64,000 bases of DNA. Source: Pleodorina starrii. Its lineage: Eukaryota; Chlorophyta; Chlorophyceae; Chlamydomonadales; Volvocaceae. The notes below the pieces were generated by a model. It had not been told where the DNA came from. It searched no databases and saw only the letters and a program-made list of their open reading frames with translations. Where the stretch lies: the NCBI GenBank assembly GCA_030267565.1, contig BRXU01000020.1, forward strand, positions 434,001 through 498,000, given 5' to 3'. The position numbers were made by a program, and so were the translations under genes. Positions within the stretch are counted from its first letter, which is position 1. The number at the start of each line of letters is the position of its first letter. Positions 10,225-21,951 of this stretch are shown one piece after another.

Positions 10225-13200
10225 TTAGGCCGTGATCTCCACCGGGGCTGCGCACCGCATTCGCTCCTCAACGACCGCTAGGATGGGGTGTTGCGGCCCC
10301 ACTCTGTCCCAGCCGTGCCGGGGGATCTCCAGCGCCGCGAACGAGCGCAAGCGCACCCAGAAGTCCGTCACCGCGCGGGCGCGCGCCCGGTCCAGCGGCG
10401 AGGCTTCGGCTGCACCCCGCGCTGCTGCCGCTGCTGCCCCTACTGCTGCCACCGCCGCTTCCACCGCCGCCACCTCTCCGGCCCCTGCTTCCTGCGTCGG
10501 TGATTCACCCGCGGGGGCGTTCAGCGCGGGTCCCTCCTGCTGTGTTGCCCCTCCCTCCCGGACGAAGAAGTCAGTGATGGCCCGCTGGCGCGGTCCCTGT
10601 CGCTGGGGCTGCTCTGGCTGGGGCTGCGCCTGTTGCTGCTGCTGTTGCTGCTGCTGCCCCGTCGCTGCTGCGGCCCCATCCCGCCCCTGCCTTCGGGTTG
10701 CTGCTCGAAGGCAGCACCTTCCAACTTCCATGGCGGACAGCGCCGCTAGGGCGATCACGTCCCAGGGGGCCTGCTCGCACCCAGGTGGCGCTTGGGCGAG
10801 CCAGAGTTGCTGCCGGGTGGTGGTGGCCCCCGCTGCTGCTTGGGGGGGGTGGCAGGTGCCGGTCGATCTGCTCCCGAACGGCCCTCGCGACCGGGCATTC
10901 CCAGAAGTGGTGCAGTCGCGGGGAGCAGGGTCGGCCGGCATCGGCCTCCCCATAGGCCCCGCACCCGCACGCCTCAATGGGCACCCGGGCCAGGTGTGTG
11001 TTGCCAGGCAGGGGTACGCCGTCCACCGCTAGGCGCCACATAGTCTCCTTGTTGTCGTTCTCCCAGCGCACTCCGGACCACAGGCGTGCCTGGGTTGCCC
11101 GGAAGCGGCTGAGCTCGGCGGCGAGGTGGGGAGGCGCCTGGTTCTCCGGCGTGCTCAGGGCCTCCCGCACAAACTCAGTGACCAAAGCCACTCGCCGCTC
11201 GCTGGCCGGCCCGTCCTGTAGTTGTGTCGCCTGGCTGACCGTCAGGCGGCGGAGCGGCACTGCGTCCGTTCCCCCGGGAAGGCGCCACCCCAGCCGCCCG
11301 ACGATCATGGCCATCACCTGCGCGCAAACTGGCGGTGGCGGTGCCGGCGGTTGCTGTTGCTGCTGGAGTCCTTCCGCCTCCGCCTGCTGCCGCTGCTGCT
11401 GTAGCCTGGTCTCCACCACACCCGCTGCCTCCAGCCAGGCCGGGCTGATATCGTTTTGCATGGCCCCCAGAGCTGCGCGGGCCGTTTCCTTGTCCTGCAG
11501 CTGGGCTGGGGTCGCGGCTGGGTCGAGGTGCTCCCGGGCCCACTCATGCCAGGCCGCTCCTTGGAGGGTGGCGGCTGGGCTGCCGTCCAGTGTCACCCAT
11601 ACCCGTACCAGGTCTCCTACCGTGCGCAGTTTCCTGCATGACGTTAGCCCCGCATGGTATGCTTCCAGGCCCGGTCGACGGCTGACGGCCACGACGTTTG
11701 CGTCGTTGGCGGCGTTGGGCAGCAGCGGGTTGCCCCACAGCGCGGCCCCCCAGCACCAGTCGCCGGGCACCAGCGGAGATCTGCCAATGTCCTCCGGCGG
11801 CGGCAGGTGCCCCAGGGCCCCCACGATCCGGCTGATGTCGGCGGGCAGGTCGCTGCCGCCAAGCCAGGGCCCCGTGGCCCGGGCGGTTGTCAGGGCCCAC
11901 GGCTGGAAAGCGGGGTGGACGAGCTCCAGGTAGGCGGACAGTGTGCGGATCCAAGGGTGTAGGACCCTGGCCTCACTGCCGGCTGCCACTGCCCCCCCGC
12001 CATCCCCGCCTGCCTCCGCGGCCGCCTCAGCTCCCACACCCCCTTCCCCATCTCCTGCCGTCGGCATAGCCTGCGCCATGAAGCGTACGGCCCAGACCGC
12101 GTGGCGCGCGCGAATGTGTTGGGAGAGCGGTAGCAGGCCAAAGCCCCCGGCCGATGGGTGGCCGGCCAGGAGACTGCTGGGTATGCCGGTGAGGCGCTGG
12201 CCCCGGTCCTCTGGGCCCTGTCGCCGGTCGACTAGGCGGGCCGTCAGCCGCCCGATGTGGTTCAGCGTGCTGTCCGGGGGCGGCCCGCCGTGCTCCATGT
12301 GCCAGGTGACCGTTTGCAGGCCGTAGGCTGACGCAGCGGTGGCCCGGCCAAAGGCCGACAGCGGGAAGCGGGAGAGCCGCTGCATCCGCTTGTAGGCCCC
12401 CGCCAGCATCTTGGGCCAGTCGGGCTGCGGGGGGCTGGGCCGGTTGTCCACCGGCAAGTTCAGGGCTGTGGCGGTGGTGACTACTTTGAGCCCGCCAATG
12501 GTTTCCTGCTGCGGCTGGTGTTGCTGCTGCGGTGGCTGCGGCTGTTGCCTGCCCGCCGGTTGTGGTTGCTGCTGCGGGTTCTCGGCGCCCACCCTCAGAA
12601 GCTCTACTTTATCCAGATTGAGGCGTTGGCCTGATGCCCGGGCAAAGGTCTCCATGGCCTCCAGGAAGGATGGCACGGATTCCTCGCTCTCGAGCGCCAC
12701 TTCGGTGTCGTCCGCGAACTGGCAGGCTGTGATGCGGTCTGGAGCACTGGGTAGTAGTCTGACTCCCACGTCTCGGCTCTGTAGCCAGCATAGCAGGGCC
12801 TGAGCGACAAAGAGGTACAGCAGGGGCGCAAGGGGGCACCCCTGATGCACACCTGCCTCCATCACGACCAGCCTCGATTTGAAGCCGTTGACCATGGCTC
12901 GTGCCTGCGTGTTGCTGAGTAGCAGCTGTACCCAGCTGCACAGCTGCGGGCCCGCCCCCATCGTCTCCATTGCGGCCAGCAGGAAGCCACGGTTCACCGT
13001 GTCGTATGCCTTCGCGAAGTCCAGGAACGCCAGGAGGCCCCGGCGGTTCTGCTTGCGGAGGAGGTGGGATAGGTGGCGCAGGAACATCACGCTGGCCCCG
13101 ATGAGTCGTTTGGGGAGGAAGGCCGATTGTTCGGGGGAGATGACGCTTCCCAGGGCTGGGCCCAGGCGGTTGGCCAGCACCTTGGCGAGCAGACGGTAGT

Positions 13201-14995
13201 CTGAGCACAGCAGCGTGATGGGGCGGTAGTTTCCGGGCTGTTTGGGGTCGCCCTTCTTGTAGAGCACCGTGATAACGCCCTCAAGGAAACCGGCCGGCAC
13301 CTGCCCCGTCATGCCAATGGCGGTGAATAGGCCGGCCATGGTGGGGCCAATGGCGGACCAGAACTTGCGGTACAGGTCGGCTGGGATGCCGTCCCATCCT
13401 GGTGCCTTGCCGGGATGGCTCTTGACCAGCGCGACTCGCAGCTCTGCTGCTGTGATGGTTTTGGAGCCCAGCTGCTCATCCGCCTCAGTGGGGAGCCTGA
13501 TGTTGGCCGCAGACAGCTGTGCTAGCACCGCCTGTCGAGCATCGGGGCTGACGAAAGTGGGTGTCCGGCAGATCTCGGCCCAGAAATCCGCTACGACCTG
13601 CGGCAGTTGTGCTGGATTGGTGACCAGGCGACCGGTGCGTGCTTGGAGCGCGACTGGGGCGGGCTGGTGCTCGGCCGTCTGGGCTTGCAGGAATGCTGTC
13701 AGGGCGGGGCCGGCCCGCTCACCCGCCCGGAGCCAATGGGCGCGTGTTTCTTTCGCTGCCTTGCGGCCGTCCTCTTGGTGTGCCCTGGCTAAGGCCGCCT
13801 GTGCCTCCGCTAATTGCTGCAGCGGCTGGGGTGCTGTGGGCGCTGCATCAACTGCCTGCTGGGCCAGCTGAACCGCTGTGAGTGCCTCCCGGGCACGGGT
13901 GCCGGGCCGCTGCCTGCGCTGTTGTGCTGCTTTGTTGAGCCGGTGGGCCAGGCTGGCGAGGCGGCGTTTGAAGCCCGGCCACCACGCGATCAGGCCTGCC
14001 GGATTGTTCTCGGCAGAGGGCGCCTCCGCGCACTGGCTGCGGATCCAGGCGTCCATGCTGGCTGCGAGGTCCTCGTGCCCCGTGAAGGCCAGGCGGGTGC
14101 GCCGGATGCCTGGGCCCCGCTCCTCACTCCGGCGTGGCAGCAGGTGCAGCACCGCGATCCTGTGGTCTGACGGTGTGTGGAAGGTGATGGCGGTGTGGCA
14201 TATGTACGGCAGCATGGGTTGGTTGATGTAGATGCGGTCGAGGCGGGAGCCCCCCGGGATGGGCGCGCGGTACAGGTGGGTGAAGTCGCGGCGCTGGGGG
14301 TGGAGGTGTCGGTGGGTGTCAACCATGATGGGGCCCGCCTGCCGTCTCATGTCCGCTATCGGCCCGTCCCCTCGACGGCCCCCTGGGCCCGCTGACGAGT
14401 CCAGCTCCGGGTCCTCCACGAAGTTAAAGTCGCCCGCCCAGATGAGGGTGGTGTCGTTGTCTGCGGCTGCAACACGCGTCGCTGTGGCAGCGAGAATGTT
14501 GCTGAACAAAAGGCGTCGTGTATCCGCTGCCACTGCGGTGGAGCCCGTGGGAAGGTAGATGTTGCAGATATGCAGGCGGTGGCCCCCCCAACGGAGCACA
14601 CACTCGGTGAACCGGCCCCGCGCGCATGCTGGAAGGGTTGCGGCCGGTGGCGGCTCCAGGGCTGCCGCGAGCCCTTGCCGAACGAGGGTGAGGACCCCCG
14701 CCGTGTGGGTCGAGCCAGACCACGAGTACGCCGCTACGCGCCAACCTTGGGTGTGCGCCTGCATCGCTGCATGGCGTAGGTCCCGCTCAAAGAGGCACTG
14801 GTGCTGGATGTTGGTATGGTGGGTCTCCTGTAGGCACACCACATCCAGACGCAGCTCTGCCCACTGCCGTACTGCTGCCTGCAGACGGTTCCCATGCGAC
14901 GCCAGCAGCCCATGCATGTTGTGCGTGGCGATCCGGAGTGGGTGGCCGTGCACAGCGTTCCGCTGCTGGTTTCTTCCCGTCCCCCTGATTGGCAT
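10225..14995 (-). pseudogene. LINE ORF2: endonuclease-reverse transcriptase (one frameshift near the C-terminus)
   Basis: The ORF opens with an ATG at 14995, directly after the ORF1 stop. Residues 20-280 form an APE-type endonuclease: THNMHG (about 25), LQET (about 55), AGDFN (about 187) and SDHR (about 276). The reverse transcriptase covers about 530-830, with KAPGWDGIPADLY near 540, catalytic D659 in AFLDFAKAYD and FADD at 760-763. A Cys/His cluster near residue 1360 (CGCGAYG ... HHFWECP) matches the zinc-binding tail common in LINE ORF2. The first frame then runs into low complexity. Similarity-like sequence continues in another frame to a stop at 10225 (PWDVIALAALSAMEVG, ITDFFVREGG), so an indel at the G-run near 10843-10850 is likely. 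Otherwise the frame is open for over 1400 codons, so the copy is fairly young. Confidence 0.88.
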
Positions 14996-17062
14996 CTAGT
15001 TGGGGTGGGCCGCCTCCATGGCGGGGGGGGTGGGTTCTTCCTCCTCCTCGTCCTCCTGCCCTGATGCTGGCCCGTGGGCGCTCAGCTGCTGCCGGCCTCG
15101 TTGGGCAACTTCGTGCTGGGTGTGGGGTTCGATGGCGGGCGGGTCTCCAGCCGTCATCTGCAGCTGCAGGCTGGGGATCTGCGATCCGTCCGACAGCTGG
15201 GCCTGGCTGCCGGTCGCCAGCATTGCGGTTAACTGTGCCGTGGCCTCCTCTGCTGCTTTCTGGGCCTTCCGCTCCTCCGTGTTCCTCCTGCGGGTCTCCA
15301 GGGCCTTCTGTGTTTGCGCCCTGTTCCGCTCGGCTCGCTCCGCTTCGGGCAGGTGCTCGAGCCGTCGCCGCTTCCGCTTTGGGGCCTCGGGGCCTGCCGG
15401 GCCCTGGTCGGGCTGTGTGCGTCCCTGCCGCGGCTGCTGCCTGGCTTTGCCCCCGGTAGGCTTTCGCCTGCTGCCTGCCCCCGTACGGCCTGCCGTGAAC
15501 CAGAAGGCGGGGGCTGTAGCTGCTGCGGCGGCCGATGGTCCTCGCTCCTGCGGCACTGCTGCTACATACCGCTGCTGTTGACGTGTTGGCCGCCTCCATG
15601 CGGGTGTCGGCGTCCTGTCTCGCCGCCATGGAGTCGGCTTGTGCCTCCACTCCTTGTTGGGCTGCCGCCGCCGTGGGGTCCGGTTGTGGAGCCGAGGGCA
15701 GCTGCGGCTGTAGAGTCGGTGGCGGTGGTGGGTCCCGTATCCGTGGCTGGGCCTGCGGCGGCGGAGGGGTCGGCATCTGTTGCAGCTGGGCCTGTGCCGG
15801 TGACTGGGCCTGCAGCTGTGGGGCTGGTGGTGGCGGCGGCGCCCGCGGCGGCGGTGGGGCCTGCTGAGGCGGCGGGGCCCGCGGCGGGGATGGCGCCCGC
15901 AGTGGCGGCTGTATCCGCGGTGGCGGTGGGGCCTGCTGTGGCGGCGCGGCCTGCTGGGGGTCGGTCGTTGTACCACTCCTGGTCACGGTGACCGGTGGGG
16001 CCCTGGCTGCAGCAGCTCCCTGGTTTGCCCCCATGGGGGTGGGGAGCCTGGGGGCCGCGGCCGCCACTGCGGCCCATGTGCTGGCCCCGGCTGTGGTGGC
16101 GGTGATGTTGGCTGATGCCGGAGGCGCGGGCGGGGGTGGGATGAATGGGGTCATGCCGGGCGTGGTGCCCGTACCCATGTGCTGCATTCCTGCTCCCACC
16201 TCGGGTTCCGGGCCCCATCTGGTTCGTTGTACGGTCGCTGCGTACGGTGGCGGCATCCTGCCCGAGGGGCCTGGCTGGGCTGGGGCGGCTGCGGGCTGGG
16301 GGGCTTGATGCTGCTGTCGCCACTGGTGCAGCTGCTGCATCTGCCGCGCCAGTTCCTTCCGTGGCGGCGGTTTACAGGGCATGATGAACGGCCCCTCCTG
16401 ATCTTTTGGCGTCAGCCGGTACGCCTCCAACGTGCCGGACTGGGCCACCACGCCCGATGGGCCGAAGTCATACATACTGCGTTTCACGCGGTAGGCTGGG
16501 GGTACCCCGCGCCAGCTTGAACCGCCAGGTATCCGCCATCACGTTGGCCGCCGGCTCCTGGAATTCCGTCTTGTCCCAGGTGCGCCGCGGGGTTGAATAG
16601 GCCATGGCCAGGAACTCGGGGATGGCGCCAGGCTCTAGGCTGACGGGAATGCCCTTGATCTCCCACACGGAGCGCTCCACCTTGTGCAGATTTGAAATGG
16701 GCAGCTGCACCTCCACTGCCGGGTCGCTCGGCAGGAGACGGACTGATCCTAGCTGGAGGCGTCCCCGCCTGACTGCTGGCGAGGTGGCGAGGTGTGCCAG
16801 CCCGCCATTCCTGAGCATCACGCTGATTTCTTGCATAGTGGTGCCGCTGGGGAGTTTGCGTTGGGGGCACCTGCTGATGCGCGGCCCAAGCGCGGTCCCA
16901 GCCTCCTCGGGCGGTACCAGAACGCGTAACGTGCCCGTGAGGGCCCTGCCCAGCGGCCCAAACAGCTGGGCGTGAATGTCCGCGGGGTCGGAGCCGGGCG
17001 GCCAATTGACTTCGAACGTGACGACGTCCTGCTCGAGGAAGAGCTGGGCGCCCGCCGGAAGC
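14996..17062 (-). pseudogene. LINE ORF1, gag-like (truncated, at least two frameshifts)
   Basis: Coding sense is spread over three frames. From 17062 to about 16490 one frame reads a globular segment (FEVNWPPGSDPADIH, LRVLVPPEEAGT). A second frame runs from about 16487 (KRSMYDFGPSGVV) through a Pro/Gln-rich stretch to about 15570. A third runs to the TAG at 14996-14998 with a basic, coiled-coil-like part (AERNRAQTQKALETRRR) and an acidic end (EDEEEEEP). LINE ORF1 proteins bind RNA, and this one would need both frameshifts repaired. The stop TAG is followed at once by the ATG of ORF2, a zero-spacing junction. Confidence 0.7.
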
Positions 17063-18593
<1,531 letters not shown>

Positions 18594-18647
18594 CCCGATC
18601 GAACGCCCCCTCAATACAGCAGCCCGAGACGTAGTCAACGGATCTAT

Positions 18648-18669
18648 CCCTAAAACCCTAAAACCCTAA
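18648..18669 (+). repeat. Interstitial telomere-type repeat (CCCTAAAA)x2.75
   Basis: Almost three head-to-tail CCCTAAAA units, the complement of TTTTAGGG, which is the telomere repeat of Chlamydomonas and several relatives. They lie 55 bp outside the right arm of the palindrome. It is too short for a functional telomere and may mark a healed break or a captured end. A degenerate relative occurs at about 54473-54505. Confidence 0.75.
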
Positions 18670-19105
18670 GTCCTCCCGTTGCGTTATATGTCCTGTCCAT
18701 GTTGCCTTCCGATATTCAAGCACGCAGAAGGCGTCGACAGCAGGCGCGAACGAAACCGCCCCAACGCTCCGTTGGTCAGGCGAGTGCCGGCCTGACCCTC
18801 AGAACCTGCTGATATGCAGCCTGCTCTTCGCAGGCTGCAAGATTCGGACGCTTGCAAACTTCGCACGCACCATCCATATCGTTTCCTCCTGTCCGTCGTA
18901 AAAGATACATTTATAATCTTGCCGGGAACAATCGTTGGGCGGGGCCCAGCGCGTCAGACGCAAGGGCACTTTAATAACGGTGCCCACTTCCTTAACGGGC
19001 AGGGCCGAGGCCCCAACAGCTGACTCGGCTCGATTTCATTTAGAACCTTTAGCTCGCTGTGAAATTGCCCGAAATCACGTTGTCATATAACAATTCCACG
19101 TGCAA

Positions 19106-19190
19106 GAATCTGATGGGGCCCCGTACGGATTTGATGGGGCCCCGCCCTTTTTACGACTAGCTTCAAGGAAGCTGGTACACCTTGTCAACT
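19106..19190 (+). repeat. Partial copy of the ~215-bp repeat, left border of unit C
   Basis: Carries cgtacggattt, ggggccccgcccttttt and a diverged ttcaaggaagc block in the same order as the copies at 1-215 and 3650-3861. Similarity to the SPRY module (unit C) begins just to its right, near 19195. Confidence 0.6.
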
Positions 19191-19318
19191 CCGTTTGCAT
19201 GAATGTCGTTTCTTTCGTTCGTTCGAGGTTGCCATGATCATGGATGCACCCATACATGCTTTGCTTGCTTTGTGGAGTACAATGGTACAATCCGCATACC
19301 TGCATGCCGTACACGCAG

Positions 19319-21951
19319 GGCAACGTGCAGGCGGACTTCCCCGCCCCGCCCTCGAGCCGGGTTTATTATTTTGAGGTTAAGATAGCGGACGCTGGAGCAA
19401 ACGGCAGTATCGCCCTGGGCTATGCCCAAAGCCACCATCCCAACATATCTCCCGTAGGGTGAGTGCGAGGTACAATGTGAGGTCCCGGACATGTTGTCGT
19501 GCTGTTGTTGGGAGGCGCGGCGGGAGTTCGGAAGAGCAAGGAATTGGGAAAGCAACCCCAGCCAGCGCTGCATGGGGCGGGCGGCGCACATCGCACATAC
19601 AGCACAGATATCCCGATGCATGGCATGGCGTTCAGTTCATAATAAAATAAAGACCACGCAGGTCTCGGGCAGAACGGCATGAGGTGCTGTCTATTTTTGT
19701 ACACACCTCATCATGCATACATAATGTGCAAAATCTTGAGAGGAAAGACATCCATCCCTTATTTCCGTCTTATTATTAGATGTATGTCGCAAGTTAAGTA
19801 CACATTGTAACGAGCAAGCCGTAGTCGTCGGCTGGTCGTTAATCGATCGTTTGGTCGTTCGTTTCTCACATCGCACGCAAGTTGTTCATACATTGACCGA
19901 CGTCCTACATGCATGTCATGACCGCGTCCGGCTTGCGTAGGATGGATGAGGGCTCGTTTGCCTTACACGGAAAGTACGGCAGAACATTCTGGGAGACGGT
20001 CCAGGGTGACTACTACGGTACGTTGGCGCATGTGCGGCGGCTATATATATCGGCCTGAATTGTGCATGGGCGTGCCTGCATGCATGCGCGTGTGAGTAAC
20101 TTCGCAACGAACGGCTCCTTAAACGTTCGGGCACCCCACCGTTTATGCGGCGTGCCGCCATGACAATGAAGGTTTAGCTCTACTTCTGCGCACCCTTTTA
20201 CATTTCATACGTATTTATCCACCATCTATCCATCTGCATATCTATCTGATGACGACGTGGGCGTCACCACTCCCTCCGCGCATTCGTTCGTAATTAGTAA
20301 ATCCCCTCCACGCACCCTTTCTAATCTTTCATCGGCGTTCACGTTGCGGATGCGGATGGATAAGATGCTGTCGCGCATCGCATGCGCTTTACCATCTTCA
20401 TTCTCGATTGCCTCTGTGCTATTCGTTTATGTGTAGGCTTCACGTTCGGCACAGGCGACATTGTGGGCGCCGCTCTGGACTTCCAGCGCAAGCAGATATT
20501 TTTCACGTACGTACGCGACGCACGTTAGTTAACCCTGACCTTGTATGTATATATAGAAGAATAGTGTTTGTTGGGCTTATATGCAACTTCATTCGTTCGC
20601 TCTAAGAAATACGAAATGCCTAGATGTATGATGACTAGATGATACGTAGATAGGTTTATGGCCGTGTCGGATAAACAACGTGTGTGCGTTGCATGGCATG
20701 TCCGCAATATAGTATGCGAAATGCGTTACTCATCGGGTGTGCGTATATATGTGCTTGCAGGAAGAACGGCCGCCCAGGAAAGGCTTTGCCGGTCAAGTTG
20801 GAACGCCCGCTGCACCCCACCGTAAGCATTTACAGGTGAGCTAGCACGCACAGCCACGCACGTACCGCTAAATCTCACCGATCAGCCCCGCCTTGCCACC
20901 CCCGCCCGAATGCCCTACGCTGATCCCCTTCGTTCCTTAATAAGATCATTAGCATGAATGGTCTAGTTGTGTTCCCCCGCCCGAATTCCTGAGTTATCGC
21001 TGCGTGTAATTCCTACGTCTTATACCTACCTGCCTGCCTGCGACTGCAGCCCGAGCGCCGAGGTATCCATAAACCTCGGACAGAGCCCCTTCCGCTTCGA
21101 CATCGAGCCGTACAAGGTACGTATGTAGTGATGACCTGCGTGCATACATCTCTCCAAACGCATAACTCTATTGGTGTCATATTCGGGCCAGATGCATGAG
21201 AAAGATTGACCGCCGGCAAACATTCATTTTTGCGACCTTAAATGTCATTCGCGGCGCGTTTACATTGTAACGTACTATCAGTAGTCCTATGAATGCGTTG
21301 GGCCAAAATTTGGGCCGAAAACGGGGAGTTATATAATAATCAGGAGCAGATGCTGAAGGGGCAGGTTGCGGGAGATTAATTACCAACAACAATGGTGTAC
21401 GTAGCTTACTAACAGAGAGAATATATATCCCTACGAACACGAATATACATCCCTACGAACAGGAGTGTACATATTGTCAGTTGTTGTTTGTATAAAACAG
21501 ATATACAAATAATCATGGACAAGCCCGGCCGGGTGGCACCTACCGCCATATGTATTTACTCCGTGCGGTGCGTGCGAACACATTATCGAACACCGCGCGG
21601 CTCAATTTGCTCTCCGTCGCGCGTCTATTCAGTTCCATGTCTACATACACCGGCCGCCGCCGGTGGATTGCTTTGCTGCGTGGCTCAGCTGTGTGCATGT
21701 GTGGACGCATGTCGCAGTATGATATGTTGCAGATCAGGGTGGGGTCGCGTGTGGCGATCCGGAACGTCTCAAACGACGAAGCTCGTTCAATCCAGGCGAA
21801 CCACGGCGGCTGGGATCCCTCCATGGAGAAGATGCTTGGCAAGACGGGCACGGTGGTGGCGGTCCTGGAGAATGGCGCTGCGACGGTCCAGTTGGACGAC
21901 GGCGGCGGCACGAAGCGCTGGAGCCCCGTGCTGCTTGTCCCGGCGGCATGA
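19319..21951 (+). CDS. SPRY + Mib-repeat-like module, unit C (terminal unit, 6 exons)
   Basis: Exons 19319-19458, 19941-20017, 20437-20506, 20761-20835, 21050-21116 and 21733-21951 correspond one to one to exons b-g of unit A. They have the same lengths for the first five, the same phases and no internal stop. The SPRY part reads YYFEVKIADAGANGSIALGYA, FGTGDIVGAALDF, FFTKNGRPGKALPVK and NLGQSPFRFDIEPYK. The FFTKNG form is closer to canonical RanBPM than unit A. The last exon has GGWDPSMEKMLGKTGTV and ends LLVPAA then TGA at 21949-21951. Exon a is missing, apparently lost where the palindrome and LINE region abut. All introns here are GT-AG. It could be the 3' end of a gene starting in unit A, or a separate truncated copy. 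Confidence 0.65.

Larger units (their letters stand above)
8997..17062 (-). mobile_element. LINE (non-LTR) retrotransposon, 5'-truncated and frameshifted
   Basis: An ~8.07-kb element on the minus strand has the order ORF1 (from 17062 to 14996), ORF2 (14995-10225) and a long 3' region (10224-8997). The 3' boundary is fixed by a second, short copy at 51997-52723 that ends at the same base (gttaacggg on the plus strand). ORF1 has no start codon and is cut off by an (ATT)n tract at 17063, so the 5' end is missing. Several frameshifts suggest this copy cannot move on its own. The APE endonuclease plus reverse transcriptase layout is that of L1/RTE-like LINEs, and an L1-type clade is my best guess. 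Confidence 0.9.
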
